34,589 bases of DNA. Origin: Hyphococcus sp. GTDB lineage: Bacteria > Pseudomonadota > Alphaproteobacteria > Caulobacterales > Parvularculaceae. The translations under genes were made by a program, and so were the position numbers. This document shows, piece by piece, positions 1 to 8,015 of this stretch; within the stretch, counting starts at the first letter, position 1; every line of letters begins with the position of its first letter. The DNA is taken from positions 1-34,589 of the forward strand of contig JANQOV010000160.1 of NCBI GenBank assembly GCA_028285645.1, in the 5' to 3' direction. The notes beneath the pieces were generated by a model, which searched no databases, was not told the DNA's origin, and worked only from the letters and a program-made list of their open reading frames with translations.

Positions 1-39
1 GCCGGTAATAGGCAGGTCGGAAAAATCTCTGGCGTTCAT
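1..39 (-). CDS. Possible start of an unidentified protein, cut by window edge
   Basis: On the minus strand an ATG at 39-37 opens a frame that runs off the left edge with 13 codons visible (MNARDFSDLPITG). It lies downstream of the terminator that closes the Bax-inhibitor-like gene, so a new transcription unit could start here. No convincing Shine-Dalgarno precedes the ATG and 13 residues are too few to name a family. The frame could be chance. Confidence 0.3.
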   Translation of the reverse strand, partial: MNARDFSDLPITG

Positions 40-132
40 GATTGCAACTTAGCCGCCCAGTTCGCGCTCGACAAATCTCTTTTTACTGACGCATCGTCAC
101 GGGCGCGTCAGGCGAGATCCGACGCCGCGCAC

Positions 133-158
133 AAAAAACCCCCGCCGGAGGGCGGGGG
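133..158 (-). terminator. Rho-independent terminator of the BI-1-like gene
   Basis: A perfect 8-bp GC-only stem (139-146 with 151-158) closes a 4-nt loop. Read on the minus strand it is followed by six T residues (complement of the A-run 133-138). It sits 25 nt beyond the stop codon of the minus-strand gene at 184-909, the expected place for its terminator. Confidence 0.88.
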
Positions 159-183
159 GTATTGGCGGTGCTTTTGGGTCCTG

Positions 184-909
184 CTATTCGCGCATAATCC
201 CGAGAATGTTCAGTATGTGAATGAACAGCGTAACGAATGAGCCATAAAGGGCGAAGGCGCCGAAAATCGCCGCGCGTTCATTGGTGGCGCTGCCTTCCGT
301 GTACAAGGACTTGATCATCTGCGTTTCATAGGCGGTCACCGCCGAGAACACGAGGACGACCAGCATGGAAGTGATGAGACTCGCCAAGCCGCTCTGGAAG
401 AAGATCGCGTTGACGATAATCGCCACGATCAGTCCAAGCGCCCCCATGAACAAAAAGCTCGCCCAGCCCGAGAGATTGCGTTTTGTCGTATAGCCCCAAA
501 GGCTCATGCCGCCGAACACCGAGGCGGTGATGAAAAACGCTTTGTATATCTCGCTGGCCGCGCCGGCGATCTGGAAGGAATAAAGGAACGGCGCGATTAG
601 CGCCCCCCAAAGCGCAGCGTATAGCCAGAACATGCCGTGGGCGGCGACTTTCGATCCGGAAAAGATCACCCGCGGCGCAAGGAAGCCCATGCCGAGAATG
701 CCGGCGAACAAGACCCACTTCATGGGGCCGCCGGCGATCGTCATCATCAGCTGCGGATTGCCGGCCATCAGCAATGAAACCAGGCCAGTGCCCGCGACGG
801 CGAGCGCCATGTAATTGTAAACGCCGAGCATGTACTGGCGGAGACCCTGATCGATGGCGACCCCTTGGGCGTCCGCGACCGAGCCATATTGTCTGTTCAA
901 ATCATTCAT
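184..909 (-). CDS. Bax inhibitor-1/YccA family membrane protein
   Basis: 241-residue polytopic inner-membrane protein with about seven hydrophobic segments after a 25-residue polar N-terminus. The order of helices, the acidic/aromatic loop near Y194-E195 (AYETQMIKSLY) and the C-terminal LFIHILNILGI helix are typical of the BI-1/TMBIM (YccA-like) family. Bacterial members are linked to ion leak, often calcium, and to membrane-protein quality control, but the role of this one is not known. An AGAGGA Shine-Dalgarno precedes the ATG and supports the start. The gene stands alone with its own terminator. Length matches alphaproteobacterial members. Confidence 0.93.
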   Translation of the reverse strand: MNDLNRQYGSVADAQGVAIDQGLRQYMLGVYNYMALAVAGTGLVSLLMAGNPQLMMTIAGGPMKWVLFAGILGMGFLAPRVIFSGSKVAAHGMFWLYAALWGALIAPFLYSFQIAGAASEIYKAFFITASVFGGMSLWGYTTKRNLSGWASFLFMGALGLIVAIIVNAIFFQSGLASLITSMLVVLVFSAVTAYETQMIKSLYTEGSATNERAAIFGAFALYGSFVTLFIHILNILGIMRE

Positions 910-1313
910 AACCGAACGATCCTCTTGTCATTGCCGACCCCTTGGGGCCCCGAAATAAACCAGCCTTCAATATCGGCGCCCGGGCCCGCCAATCAAGGGC
1001 GTTGCCCCCGGATTTAGCGTGTTTGCGGCGACTTCCGGCGCTAACGGACCATTTTCCCTAACGCACCGCCAACAGCGCATTCTCGAGTCCGTACCAGATG
1101 AAAGCTATTTTATTTCAATGGATTGGACGTGCTTATGCAAAATCAGCGCGGCAACGTGGGCACGGTGCCCCGCGTGGCTTTGCGCTTATTCAGCGCTGCC
1201 GATAGGGCGATCCTATCAGAAGCGAAAAGATCGCTGTTAATGCACGGCGACAAAATCTGAGGTGCGGGCTTGTTTGATTGCCGATTTGAAACAGAGGTGT
1301 TCATGTTGGACGG
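910..1313. other. 404-bp intergenic region, no gene recognised
   Basis: This gap separates two minus-strand genes and should contain the promoter of the BI-1-like gene at its left end. A 73-codon GTG-started plus-strand frame (1019-1240) has no Shine-Dalgarno and unconvincing composition, so it was not called. A small perfect hairpin (GATAGG/CCTATC, 1201-1217) is present but has no U-run. No tRNA or recognisable small RNA was seen. Confidence 0.6.
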
Positions 1314-2651
1314 TTAATCCGCCGCCAGCCGAAAACGCGCTGCGAAAAAACCGTCCAGGCCGCCCTTGTCCCGGATCATTGATGGCAAGGTGCGCAAGTC
1401 GCCATAGCGATTGACCGCTTCTTTGAGGCCGCCGATCTCCGACGGATCGACGGGAACGCGCGCCAAGTCCTGATGGCGCGCAAGGGCTTCTTCAGCCCGG
1501 TCCTCGCCTTCTTCTTTCTGCAAAGAGCAAACGCAATAAATGAGGACACCGCCGGGCTTTAAGAAGGCTTTGGCGCGGGCGATCATCTTGTCCTGCAACT
1601 CCGCCAGGCCCTTGATGTCGGCCTCGCTTTTTGTCCAGGGAATATCAGGATGGCGGCGAATAGTGCCGGTCGCAGAACAGGGCGCATCAAGCAGCAGCAT
1701 GTCAGCGGGCTCTTTCGGTTCCCACTGCAACACGTCATTGCAGACTGCTTCTGCACTAAGGCCCGTGCGGGCAAGGTTTTCTGAAAGTCGCGCAAGCCGT
1801 ATCGCGGACTTGTCAACGGAGATAACATGTGCGCCCGCGGCGGCAAGCTGTAGCGTCTTGCCGCCCGGCGCTGCGCAAAGATCGAAGACGCGCTTGCCGC
1901 TAACGTCGCCAAGGAGGCGCGCCGGAAGCGCCGCGGCAGCGTCCTGTACCCACCATGCGCCGTCTTCGTAGCCCGGCAGGTTTTGAACATCGCCGCCCGC
2001 CAAACGCAGACTTCCTGTTGGCAATAGCTCCGCACCAAGATTATCGGCAAGGCTCTCTGCTTGCGCCGGGTCTTTAACGGTCAGATCAAGCGGTGCGATC
2101 TTCTGATGGGCTTCTGCGATGGCGCGCGCTGCAGCTGGTCCATAGGCGCGTTCCCAGGACCGCCACAGCCAGCCCGGCGTGTCGGTTCGCGCCGGCAGCT
2201 TGGCCAGTGTCGCAGGACCGGTTTTCGCAATCTTGCGGGCGACAGCATTGACGAGGCCGGCATAGCCGCCAGTTTCGCGGAATTCACGGGTCAGTGCGAC
2301 AGCCGTGGAGACCGCCGCATGCGGCGGCGTTTCAAGCAGCAAAAGCTGAGCGGTGGCAAGGCGTAATATGTTCATGACCCGCGCAGCTTTTGGCGGCAGC
2401 GGTCGGTCGATATAAGCGCCGATGATGTGATCGATCGATCCGCGCCGGCGCAGCGCGGCGGTCGCAAGCGCTCGCGCAAAAGCCCGGTCGGCGCCAGCCA
2501 GCGCATCGAACGAGCGGCAGTCTCGAAGCGCCTCGTCAAGGCTCCTGCCGCGCGCGATCAGCCCGATGATATCAAGGCTTGCCCGCCTTGCATCGAGACC
2601 ATCGCTGGCGGCGTTTTGGACCGTTGGATCGGTTGCTTGTTTTTCACTCAT
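1314..2651 (-). CDS. rsmB: RsmB-type 16S rRNA (cytosine-C5) methyltransferase
   Basis: 445-residue protein with an N-terminal NusB-like helical domain (about residues 20-150) and a C-terminal RsmB/NOP2/Sun methyltransferase domain. Visible motifs are the SAM-binding loop DLCAAPGGKT (257-266), motif IV DAPCSATG (322-329, Cys325) and motif VI CVCS (373-376, Cys375), the two cysteines used in m5C chemistry. The family methylates C967 of 16S rRNA with SAM. The open frame extends 82 codons further upstream, but that part is not conserved-looking and would overlap the start region of the divergent gene at 2791. The ATG at 2651 puts the NusB domain at the usual distance from the N-terminus. The Shine-Dalgarno is weak. 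Confidence 0.93.
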   Translation of the reverse strand: MSEKQATDPTVQNAASDGLDARRASLDIIGLIARGRSLDEALRDCRSFDALAGADRAFARALATAALRRRGSIDHIIGAYIDRPLPPKAARVMNILRLATAQLLLLETPPHAAVSTAVALTREFRETGGYAGLVNAVARKIAKTGPATLAKLPARTDTPGWLWRSWERAYGPAAARAIAEAHQKIAPLDLTVKDPAQAESLADNLGAELLPTGSLRLAGGDVQNLPGYEDGAWWVQDAAAALPARLLGDVSGKRVFDLCAAPGGKTLQLAAAGAHVISVDKSAIRLARLSENLARTGLSAEAVCNDVLQWEPKEPADMLLLDAPCSATGTIRRHPDIPWTKSEADIKGLAELQDKMIARAKAFLKPGGVLIYCVCSLQKEEGEDRAEEALARHQDLARVPVDPSEIGGLKEAVNRYGDLRTLPSMIRDKGGLDGFFAARFRLAAD

Positions 2652-2790
2652 GGCTGTCTCGCCCGTAAAACCACGGCGTGCGGCGATTGTCACGCAGGAA
2701 ACGCGCCCCTTGGCGAAGCTTTGCCGCTCGTTTATGCTGACCTCCGGGGATTTCAATATGCGAAGCAGGTTCCGTGAGGAGGGCCGGGGT

Positions 2791-3513
2791 ATGAATAAGT
2801 TTCTTTCCATCGCGAGTACTGTTGCGGTTGCAATCGGCGGATCGCTTACTAGCGCTGCGGCGCAAAATGCCGGCGTTTCCAATCCATCGTCCGTCATTCC
2901 AAATTATGATGTTTCTTCAATCGGGCCGATCTTGAATGAGCTCGGCGTTGCTTGGCAGGCGCAAAAAGGCGATGACGGGCAAACCTTCATTGCTGCGAAT
3001 GTCGCCGATCAGGTGAACTTCCTGCTGGCGCCCACGGCCTGCCGCGACGTCAATCAGAGCGATTGCGTCGGTCTTAACATGGTGGCGATTTTTGACGGCG
3101 CCGCCAATCCGCAGACGGTGCAAGCGTTCAACTATCGGTATGCATTTGCGAGCGCCGGCCTTGATCCTTCGGGCTCTGCTTATATCAGCCGTTATGAAAT
3201 CGCAGATTACGGCGCCCATCGTGGGAATATTGCCACGAGTATTCAAGTCTTCGCCAATCAAGTTGTGATGTTTGGCGCCGAACTGGCGACGGCGCGGCGT
3301 ACAGTCAGCCTTGATGGTTATGCCGATGACCTCTCAGCATCTCACCTTAACCGCCAAAGCGTTACCATGATGACCGGCTATGAAGTGCTGCCGAATTCTC
3401 CTATCGACGCCCACCAGCGCGGTTTCGAACAGGCGGCGGCGCAAGTTAAAAAACTGATCGCAAACAAATCCGCGCCGCGCAATAAGATTAACAATATTAG
3501 CGCTGCCAAATAG
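2791..3513 (+). CDS. Exported YbjN-like domain protein
   Basis: 240 residues beginning with a clear signal peptide (MNKFLSIASTVAVAIGGSLTSAAAQ, cleavage near residue 25). The mature part has the YbjN-like pattern: a short FIAANVADQ strand, two cysteines spaced by seven residues (CRDVNQSDC), a hydrophobic strand ending in FDG, then a YRYAFASAGLD helix and a HRGNIATSIQVFANQV helix. YbjN-fold proteins resemble type III secretion chaperones; a precise role is unknown. The frame is open far upstream, but GAGGA at 2776-2780 sits 10 nt before the ATG at 2791, and this start creates the signal peptide. A strong terminator follows. The C-terminal tail is basic and low-complexity. Confidence 0.75.
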   Translation: MNKFLSIASTVAVAIGGSLTSAAAQNAGVSNPSSVIPNYDVSSIGPILNELGVAWQAQKGDDGQTFIAANVADQVNFLLAPTACRDVNQSDCVGLNMVAIFDGAANPQTVQAFNYRYAFASAGLDPSGSAYISRYEIADYGAHRGNIATSIQVFANQVVMFGAELATARRTVSLDGYADDLSASHLNRQSVTMMTGYEVLPNSPIDAHQRGFEQAAAQVKKLIANKSAPRNKINNISAAK

Positions 3514-3543
3514 AATTTACTTTCCTTTTACGGATGAACCTCC

Positions 3544-3573
3544 CGCCGGGCCTTAACGAGCCCGGCGTTTTTT
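3544..3573 (+). terminator. Rho-independent terminator of the YbjN-like gene
   Basis: An 8-bp perfect stem CGCCGGGC/GCCCGGCG (3544-3551 with 3560-3567) with an 8-nt loop is followed directly by six T residues (3568-3573). It lies 30 nt after the stop codon at 3513. Confidence 0.92.
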
Positions 3574-3737
3574 GTGGCATTTTGTTTGCCTTCCGCACCG
3601 TAGAACGGGCGGTTCAGCAGTCTATTAACCTTTCCCACTAGCGAAGTCTTAACCGCCATTTCGATATAAAATCAGGATGTCCGGTAGGCCTCTGCGGTTC
3701 TTCGGACCAATGTCGGAGATGAGGGGCGAAGGACGTT

Positions 3738-4274
3738 ATGGCGCGGTCAAGGTTTCGCCGATTTGCGAAAAACAAAAAGGGCGCAGCTGCGGTCGAATTC
3801 GCGCTGATCGCGCCCATTTTCTTTGCGTTGATGTTCTCCATTTTGGAAGCCGGCTGGTACTTTTTCATTTCTTCCGCCGTCGAGCAAGCAAACGCAAACG
3901 CCGCACGGCTCATTCGCACGGGCCAAGTTCAAAACAACGGCGTTACCAAGGAAGCATTCTTCAATGAGGTTTGTGATATCGTCGATACGTTTGGCGGTTG
4001 CAGCGAAAAACTGACGGTCGATGTATCGCGCTATGCAACATTCGCTGCGCTGGCAGCTGACTTATCAGCGCCGGTTTGCCGCGACGCAGACCACGATGAT
4101 GTTGACGCGCTTCCCTTCGGCACAGGCATTCAACGCGAGATTGTCCGCGTCAGGGTTTGCTTTCTTTATAAACCGATCAATCCGGGCATCGGTCTCAATC
4201 TCGATAACACCGGCGATGGCCACCGAAAAATCGTGTCGATTTCAATCTTTCGCAACGAACCCTACGAAGACTAA
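3738..4274 (+). CDS. TadE-like pseudopilin/pilus assembly protein
   Basis: 178 residues. A short basic N-terminus (MARSRFRRFAKNKKG) is followed by the prepilin-like motif GAAAVEFALIAPIFFALMF with Glu in the fifth position of the hydrophobic segment, then one transmembrane helix to about residue 42 and a periplasmic domain. This is the TadE/TadF class of minor pseudopilins of tight-adherence (Flp) pili, normally processed by TadV/CpaA. Two spaced cysteines in the periplasmic part (CDIVDTFGGC) may form a disulfide. GAAGGA lies just upstream of the ATG. The next gene starts 6 nt later and is also TadE-like, so the two form an operon. No other tad/cpa genes are in the window. Confidence 0.85.
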   Translation: MARSRFRRFAKNKKGAAAVEFALIAPIFFALMFSILEAGWYFFISSAVEQANANAARLIRTGQVQNNGVTKEAFFNEVCDIVDTFGGCSEKLTVDVSRYATFAALAADLSAPVCRDADHDDVDALPFGTGIQREIVRVRVCFLYKPINPGIGLNLDNTGDGHRKIVSISIFRNEPYED

Positions 4275-4280
4275 TTCCTC

Positions 4281-4877
4281 ATGGCTCATTTCAATCTTCA
4301 GAAATTACCGTTGAAAGCCGTCGGTTCATCAACTCGCCGTTTTTGGAGCGCGCGTTCCGGTCTTGCGGCATTGGAATTCGCGTTAATCCTGCCGGTCATG
4401 GTGATATTGTTTTTCGGCGTCGTTGAAAGCTCTGATGCGTTGTCACAGGGGCGCAAAGTTACGCTGGCGGTCAATACGCTTGCTGACCTTGCGGCGCAGG
4501 AAACAGAGATCTTAACGAGCGAGGCTGATGATCTCCTGGACGGCGTCGAGCAGATTGTCGGCGTTAATGGCGGCTCGGCGACAATTCGCCTAGTTAGCGT
4601 CATAACTGACCCGGACGACAACGTGATCGTTCATTGGAGCCGTGACAATGCTGGCGGCCAACCCTATGCGCCGGGCGCGGCTTACAATGACCTTCCGAAT
4701 GCGGCGCTTCTTGATCCTAACGCGTCCATCATTGTCGCCGAGATCGAGTATGCCTACACGTCAAACCTGACGCATTTCATCATTCCTTCGGTGAACTTCG
4801 ACCGCCTCGCCACGAGATGGCCGCGCCGCGCGATGCGCGTACAGCTCTGCACCTCCCCGGGTAACTGCACGTCTTGA
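4281..4877 (+). CDS. TadE/TadG-like pilus-associated membrane protein
   Basis: 198 residues. After a 25-residue basic N-terminus comes SGLAALEFALILPVMVILFFGVVE, a TadE-type prepilin motif plus transmembrane helix (about 27-50). The remaining ~145 residues are predicted periplasmic: a coiled/helical stretch (ALSQGRKVTLAVNTLADLAAQ) then a beta-rich domain with a terminal Cys pair (CTSPGNC). The family assists Flp pilus biogenesis. It is translated 6 nt after the preceding TadE-like gene without an obvious own Shine-Dalgarno, which suggests coupling. It is too short to be a full TadG, which carries a von Willebrand domain. Confidence 0.82.
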   Translation: MAHFNLQKLPLKAVGSSTRRFWSARSGLAALEFALILPVMVILFFGVVESSDALSQGRKVTLAVNTLADLAAQETEILTSEADDLLDGVEQIVGVNGGSATIRLVSVITDPDDNVIVHWSRDNAGGQPYAPGAAYNDLPNAALLDPNASIIVAEIEYAYTSNLTHFIIPSVNFDRLATRWPRRAMRVQLCTSPGNCTS

Positions 4878-4909
4878 ACGCCGCCGCTGTTTCGGCCGCT
4901 CAGAATGTC

Positions 4910-5791
4910 TCACGGCCACTTTGCTTCAGGCGGCAAAGACGAAAGGATTGAGTCCACATTGCCGCCGGTCTTGAGACCGAAGGTGGTGCCGCGATCGTAG
5001 ATCAGATTGAATTCCGCATAACGGCCGCGCTGGATAAGTTGCTTTGCCTTGTCGTCATCGGTCCAGGAACTATTCATGCGTTTTGAAACCGCAGCCGGAT
5101 AGGCCGACAAAAACGCCTTGCCGACATCTTGCGTAAAGGCGAAATCCGCATCCCAGTCTCCGGTATTGTGGCGGTCGTAAAAGATGCCGCCAACGCCGCG
5201 CGGCTCGTTGCGGTGCGTCAGCCAGAAATAGTCATCGCACCATTTTTTGAATTTGGGAAAATAGTCCGCGTCATGAGGGTCGCAGGCGGCTTTCATGACG
5301 GCGTGAAATTCCTGTGCGTCTTCATGGCTTTCATCGCGATAAGCGGGATGCATGGGATTCAAGTCGCCGCCGCCGCCGAACCACAACTTGGTAGTGACAA
5401 TCATCCGCGTGTTCATATGCCCTGCGGGCGCATGGGGGTTGCGGGGGTGCGCGATCAACGAAATGCCCGAGGCCCAAAAACGCGGGTCCTCTTCAGCGCC
5501 GGGAATCTGGCTACGAAACTCCTCTGAGAACTCTCCGTAGACGGTGGAGGTATGAACGCCTGCTTTTTCGAACACCCGGCCTTTCAGCATCGACATTACA
5601 CCGCCCCCGAGGTCTTCATTCCCTTCGCCACGCCGCCAGGGCGTCTGCTCAAATCGGCCGGCCGGTAAGTCGCTGTAAAGATCGCCTGCTTCGTCCTCGA
5701 TGCGCTCGAAGGCGGCGCACATTTGATCGCGCAGGGTTTCAAACCAGGCTTTCGCTCGTTCTTTGCGGTTTTCCAGTGAATCAGAAGACAT
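4910..5791 (-). CDS. hemF: Oxygen-dependent coproporphyrinogen III oxidase
   Basis: 293 residues, the normal family length. HemF converts coproporphyrinogen III to protoporphyrinogen IX with O2 in the cytosol, late in heme synthesis. Diagnostic stretches are visible: HTSTVYGE (80-87), [13 protein letters not shown] (110-122, conserved His115 and His120), [13 protein letters not shown] (134-146), [23 protein letters not shown] (184-206) and [23 protein letters not shown] near the C-terminus. It is convergent with the TadE-like pair (32-nt gap) and divergent from the unknown gene at 5885. Heme supply is functionally relevant to the bc1 operon 2 kb away, but the two are separate units. Confidence 0.97.
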   Translation of the reverse strand: MSSDSLENRKERAKAWFETLRDQMCAAFERIEDEAGDLYSDLPAGRFEQTPWRRGEGNEDLGGGVMSMLKGRVFEKAGVHTSTVYGEFSEEFRSQIPGAEEDPRFWASGISLIAHPRNPHAPAGHMNTRMIVTTKLWFGGGGDLNPMHPAYRDESHEDAQEFHAVMKAACDPHDADYFPKFKKWCDDYFWLTHRNEPRGVGGIFYDRHNTGDWDADFAFTQDVGKAFLSAYPAAVSKRMNSSWTDDDKAKQLIQRGRYAEFNLIYDRGTTFGLKTGGNVDSILSSLPPEAKWP

Positions 5792-5884
5792 TTTTACCCT
5801 TCTTTTCTTGCTGGCGTTTTACGATGCGCAGAGCCGGGAACAGTGGTTTACGACATATTTTATTAACCATAAACGGGGGCCTTT

Positions 5885-6757
5885 ATGTGGGAGCAAATTG
5901 GCGCAGCAGCGATCTATGGCGCGATTGGCGGCGGCGGCGGCGCGGTTCTCGGCGTTGCGCTGGGTAAGCTCTTTTCGCGATTTGACTTTTCCAACATCAT
6001 CACCAGCGTCTTGGCATTGATCGGCATGGTCGTCGGATACAATTTCGCAGAGCCTCTCCTAAAACCTCATATCGGCCAATATATGCCGCAGCCGGCGACG
6101 CTGGACGGCCAGCTTGAAGCGGCGCTGCAGGAGCTGCACGCCGATCCGCTGATGGCGGCGATCCACAAAAAAGAACCGCAATTGGAGACTGAGTTGCGAT
6201 CGCGCTTGGCGGAAATCATGGCGGAGCACGATGATCCGCGCGAAGCGCAAAAGGCGGCCTTCTTGATGGCCCATGGCCGGGTGTCATCGCGGCTAAATCA
6301 CTATCTGCCGCGGGCGACGGATACGGACCTGATTTCTTTTAACCGGCACATGGTCTCCGTCCTGAGATATTTGTCGGCGGCCGATCCTACTTTCTGCCAC
6401 CAATTTCTTTATGACCCAGTAGCGCTGGCGCAGCTTTCGGTAGAAGACATCCAACTGAAAATGGGTAAGGACCGGCATAAGCGCCAGCAACAGCTTGGCG
6501 CTGCCGTGGTTGCGAACGCGTTTGATGAAGTTCCGCCATACGATATGCACGCCGCGGAAGCGCAGATCGCCGAAGGACGAAAACTGTTGGCGAGTCATCT
6601 TGGGGCAAGCCGCATGAATCTGATTGCCATCGGCGGCGGCAAGCCGGCAACACGGGAAGACGCTGCAGCAGCCTGCGACGGGACTGCTCGGCTTCTACAA
6701 AATCTTCTCGATAGCGATCACGCCTCGGCTGCGCTTCGTCGGCTATACGGCGGTTAA
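5885..6757 (+). CDS. Membrane-anchored protein of unknown function
   Basis: 290 residues; I do not recognise the family. Two N-terminal hydrophobic segments are visible, a glycine-rich one (about 7-29, IYGAIGGGGGAVLGVALG) and NIITSVLALIGMVVGYNFAE (37-56). A largely helical, charged soluble part of about 230 residues follows. It includes a conserved-looking block RVSSRLNHYLPRATDTDLISFNRHMV and a single Cys in DPTFCHQFLYDP. GGGGGC lies about 5 nt before the ATG. Its stop overlaps the stop of convergent trmL by 4 bp (TTAA). The divergent neighbour is hemF. Composition matches neighbours, so it is probably a lineage gene rather than recently acquired. Confidence 0.8.
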   Translation: MWEQIGAAAIYGAIGGGGGAVLGVALGKLFSRFDFSNIITSVLALIGMVVGYNFAEPLLKPHIGQYMPQPATLDGQLEAALQELHADPLMAAIHKKEPQLETELRSRLAEIMAEHDDPREAQKAAFLMAHGRVSSRLNHYLPRATDTDLISFNRHMVSVLRYLSAADPTFCHQFLYDPVALAQLSVEDIQLKMGKDRHKRQQQLGAAVVANAFDEVPPYDMHAAEAQIAEGRKLLASHLGASRMNLIAIGGGKPATREDAAAACDGTARLLQNLLDSDHASAALRRLYGG

Positions 6758-7203
6758 TCTCCCCAACCCACCTGCCGCCGCGCTTCGGCGAGCGCAACTG
6801 CAGCGGCGACGGCGACATTGAGCGAGCGGGCCGAGGCGGCAAGGGGGATGCTTATCCGAGCGTCCGCTGCTTCGTGGACCGCCTCCGGCGCGCCGGCGCT
6901 CTCTCGGCCCATCAGTAAAATATCGTCGGGCTGGAAGGCGAAATCCCAAATCGTCTCATCTGCCTTTGTGGTCATGAGCACCAGGCGGGCCGGCTTGCGG
7001 GACTCGTCGAACGCCTCCCAGCTCGCATGGGCGCAGGGGACGGCCAGGTCGCCGTAGTCCATTGCTACCCGCCTTATTTCCCGGGCGTCGAGAGGAAAGC
7101 CGCAAGGCTCGATTATATCCAGTGCGGCGCCGAAACAAGCGGCGATGCGGATCGCCGCTCCAACATTTTGCGGGATATCCGGCTGATAAAAGGCAAGGCG
7201 CAT
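6754..7203 (-). CDS. trmL: tRNA (cytidine/uridine-34 2'-O)-methyltransferase TrmL
   Basis: 149 residues, a minimal SPOUT-class enzyme with no extra RNA-binding domain, as expected for TrmL. Motif 1 is YQPDIPQNVGAAIRIAACFG (6-25); motif 2 LLMGRESAGAPEAV (96-109); motif 3 forms the trefoil knot, IPLAASARSLNVAVAAAVAL (119-138). TrmL methylates the 2'-O of the wobble base in certain tRNA-Leu isoacceptors using SAM. The stop codon (complement of TTA, 6754-6756) overlaps the stop of the convergent gene. It is divergent from petA. Confidence 0.94.
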   Translation of the reverse strand: MRLAFYQPDIPQNVGAAIRIAACFGAALDIIEPCGFPLDAREIRRVAMDYGDLAVPCAHASWEAFDESRKPARLVLMTTKADETIWDFAFQPDDILLMGRESAGAPEAVHEAADARISIPLAASARSLNVAVAAAVALAEARRQVGWGD

Positions 7204-7405
7204 TCTCTCCTGATGCCATGATTAGGCAGGCTTGTCCCGGGCCAGCGCCCGAAGCCCGCGATTTCGCTACGCGCGGCGACAGGCCGCAGCGCGTCCGCCG
7301 CTAGATTTTGTACATACGTCATGCAAAACAGCCCGCCGATTCTCGTCTTCCTTCCGGGCGACCCGAAACCTTAGAAGGCCCCATAACTCAAAGGCTAGGC
7401 CCCCT

Positions 7406-8002
7406 ATGAGCGCATCCAACGACGCAAGTTCCGAAGAGCCCACCCGGCGCGATTTTATCCACATCATGACCGTATCGGCCGTCGGCGCTGGCGCTGTCGC
7501 GACGGTTTGGCCAATGGTCTCCCAGATGAATCCGGACGCTTCTGTTCGGGCTTTGTCGACCAAGGAAGTCGATCTATCGTCCGTTTCGGTTGGGCAGGCG
7601 ATCAAGGTGATGTGGCAGGGCAAACCGGTTTTTATCCGTCGGCGCACGCCGGAAGAAATCTCCGACGCGGAAGCGACGGCGATCGCCGAATTGAAAGACA
7701 CGAATGCGCGGAGCGGCAATGTCGGCGCCGCGGCCGAAGCAACAGATGCAGCCCGCGTTACCGACAGTCTTGGCGTTGCGCGGCCGGAATGGCTTATTCT
7801 GGTAGGCGTGTGCACCCATCTCGGTTGTATCCCGCTCGGCACGAGCGCCGGGGAAAACCGTGGCGAATATAATGGCTGGTTCTGTCCCTGCCACGGGTCG
7901 CATTACGATGTGTCGGGACGCATACGGAAAGGTCCGGCTCCGGACAATCTTCCCATTCCGCCCTTCCAGTTCATATCCGACACTGTCGTCAAGATCGGCT
8001 AG
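7406..8002 (+). CDS. petA: Ubiquinol-cytochrome c reductase Rieske iron-sulfur subunit
   Basis: 198 residues. A Tat-type signal anchor begins TRRDFIH (13-19) and is followed by one uncleaved membrane helix, as in bacterial Rieske proteins. The two cluster-binding loops are intact: CTHLGC (136-141, Cys136 and His138) and CPCHGS (160-165, Cys160 and His163), with Cys141 and Cys162 for the stabilising disulfide. It carries the high-potential 2Fe-2S cluster on the periplasmic face of complex III. The frame is open upstream to 7232, but the ATG at 7406 gives the correct Tat N-terminus. First gene of petABC; 13 nt to petB. Confidence 0.97.
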   Translation: MSASNDASSEEPTRRDFIHIMTVSAVGAGAVATVWPMVSQMNPDASVRALSTKEVDLSSVSVGQAIKVMWQGKPVFIRRRTPEEISDAEATAIAELKDTNARSGNVGAAAEATDAARVTDSLGVARPEWLILVGVCTHLGCIPLGTSAGENRGEYNGWFCPCHGSHYDVSGRIRKGPAPDNLPIPPFQFISDTVVKIG

Positions 8003-8007
8003 GAGAG
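8001..8007 (+). promoter_or_regulatory. Shine-Dalgarno of petB overlapping the petA stop
   Basis: AGGAGAG begins inside the petA TAG stop codon (8000-8002) and lies 8 nt before the petB ATG at 8016. This fixes the petB start against the longer open frame (from 7860) and implies translational coupling of the two subunits. Confidence 0.8.
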
Positions 8008-8015
8008 CTACATCA

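Noticed and set aside
1019..1240. 73-codon plus-strand frame in the gap between the BI-1-like gene and rsmB
   Set aside because: GTG start without Shine-Dalgarno, Trp/Cys-rich composition unlike neighbours and no recognisable domain.
2566..2790. Upstream extension of the YbjN-like frame
   Set aside because: It overlaps rsmB on the other strand, lacks a Shine-Dalgarno and would bury the signal peptide.
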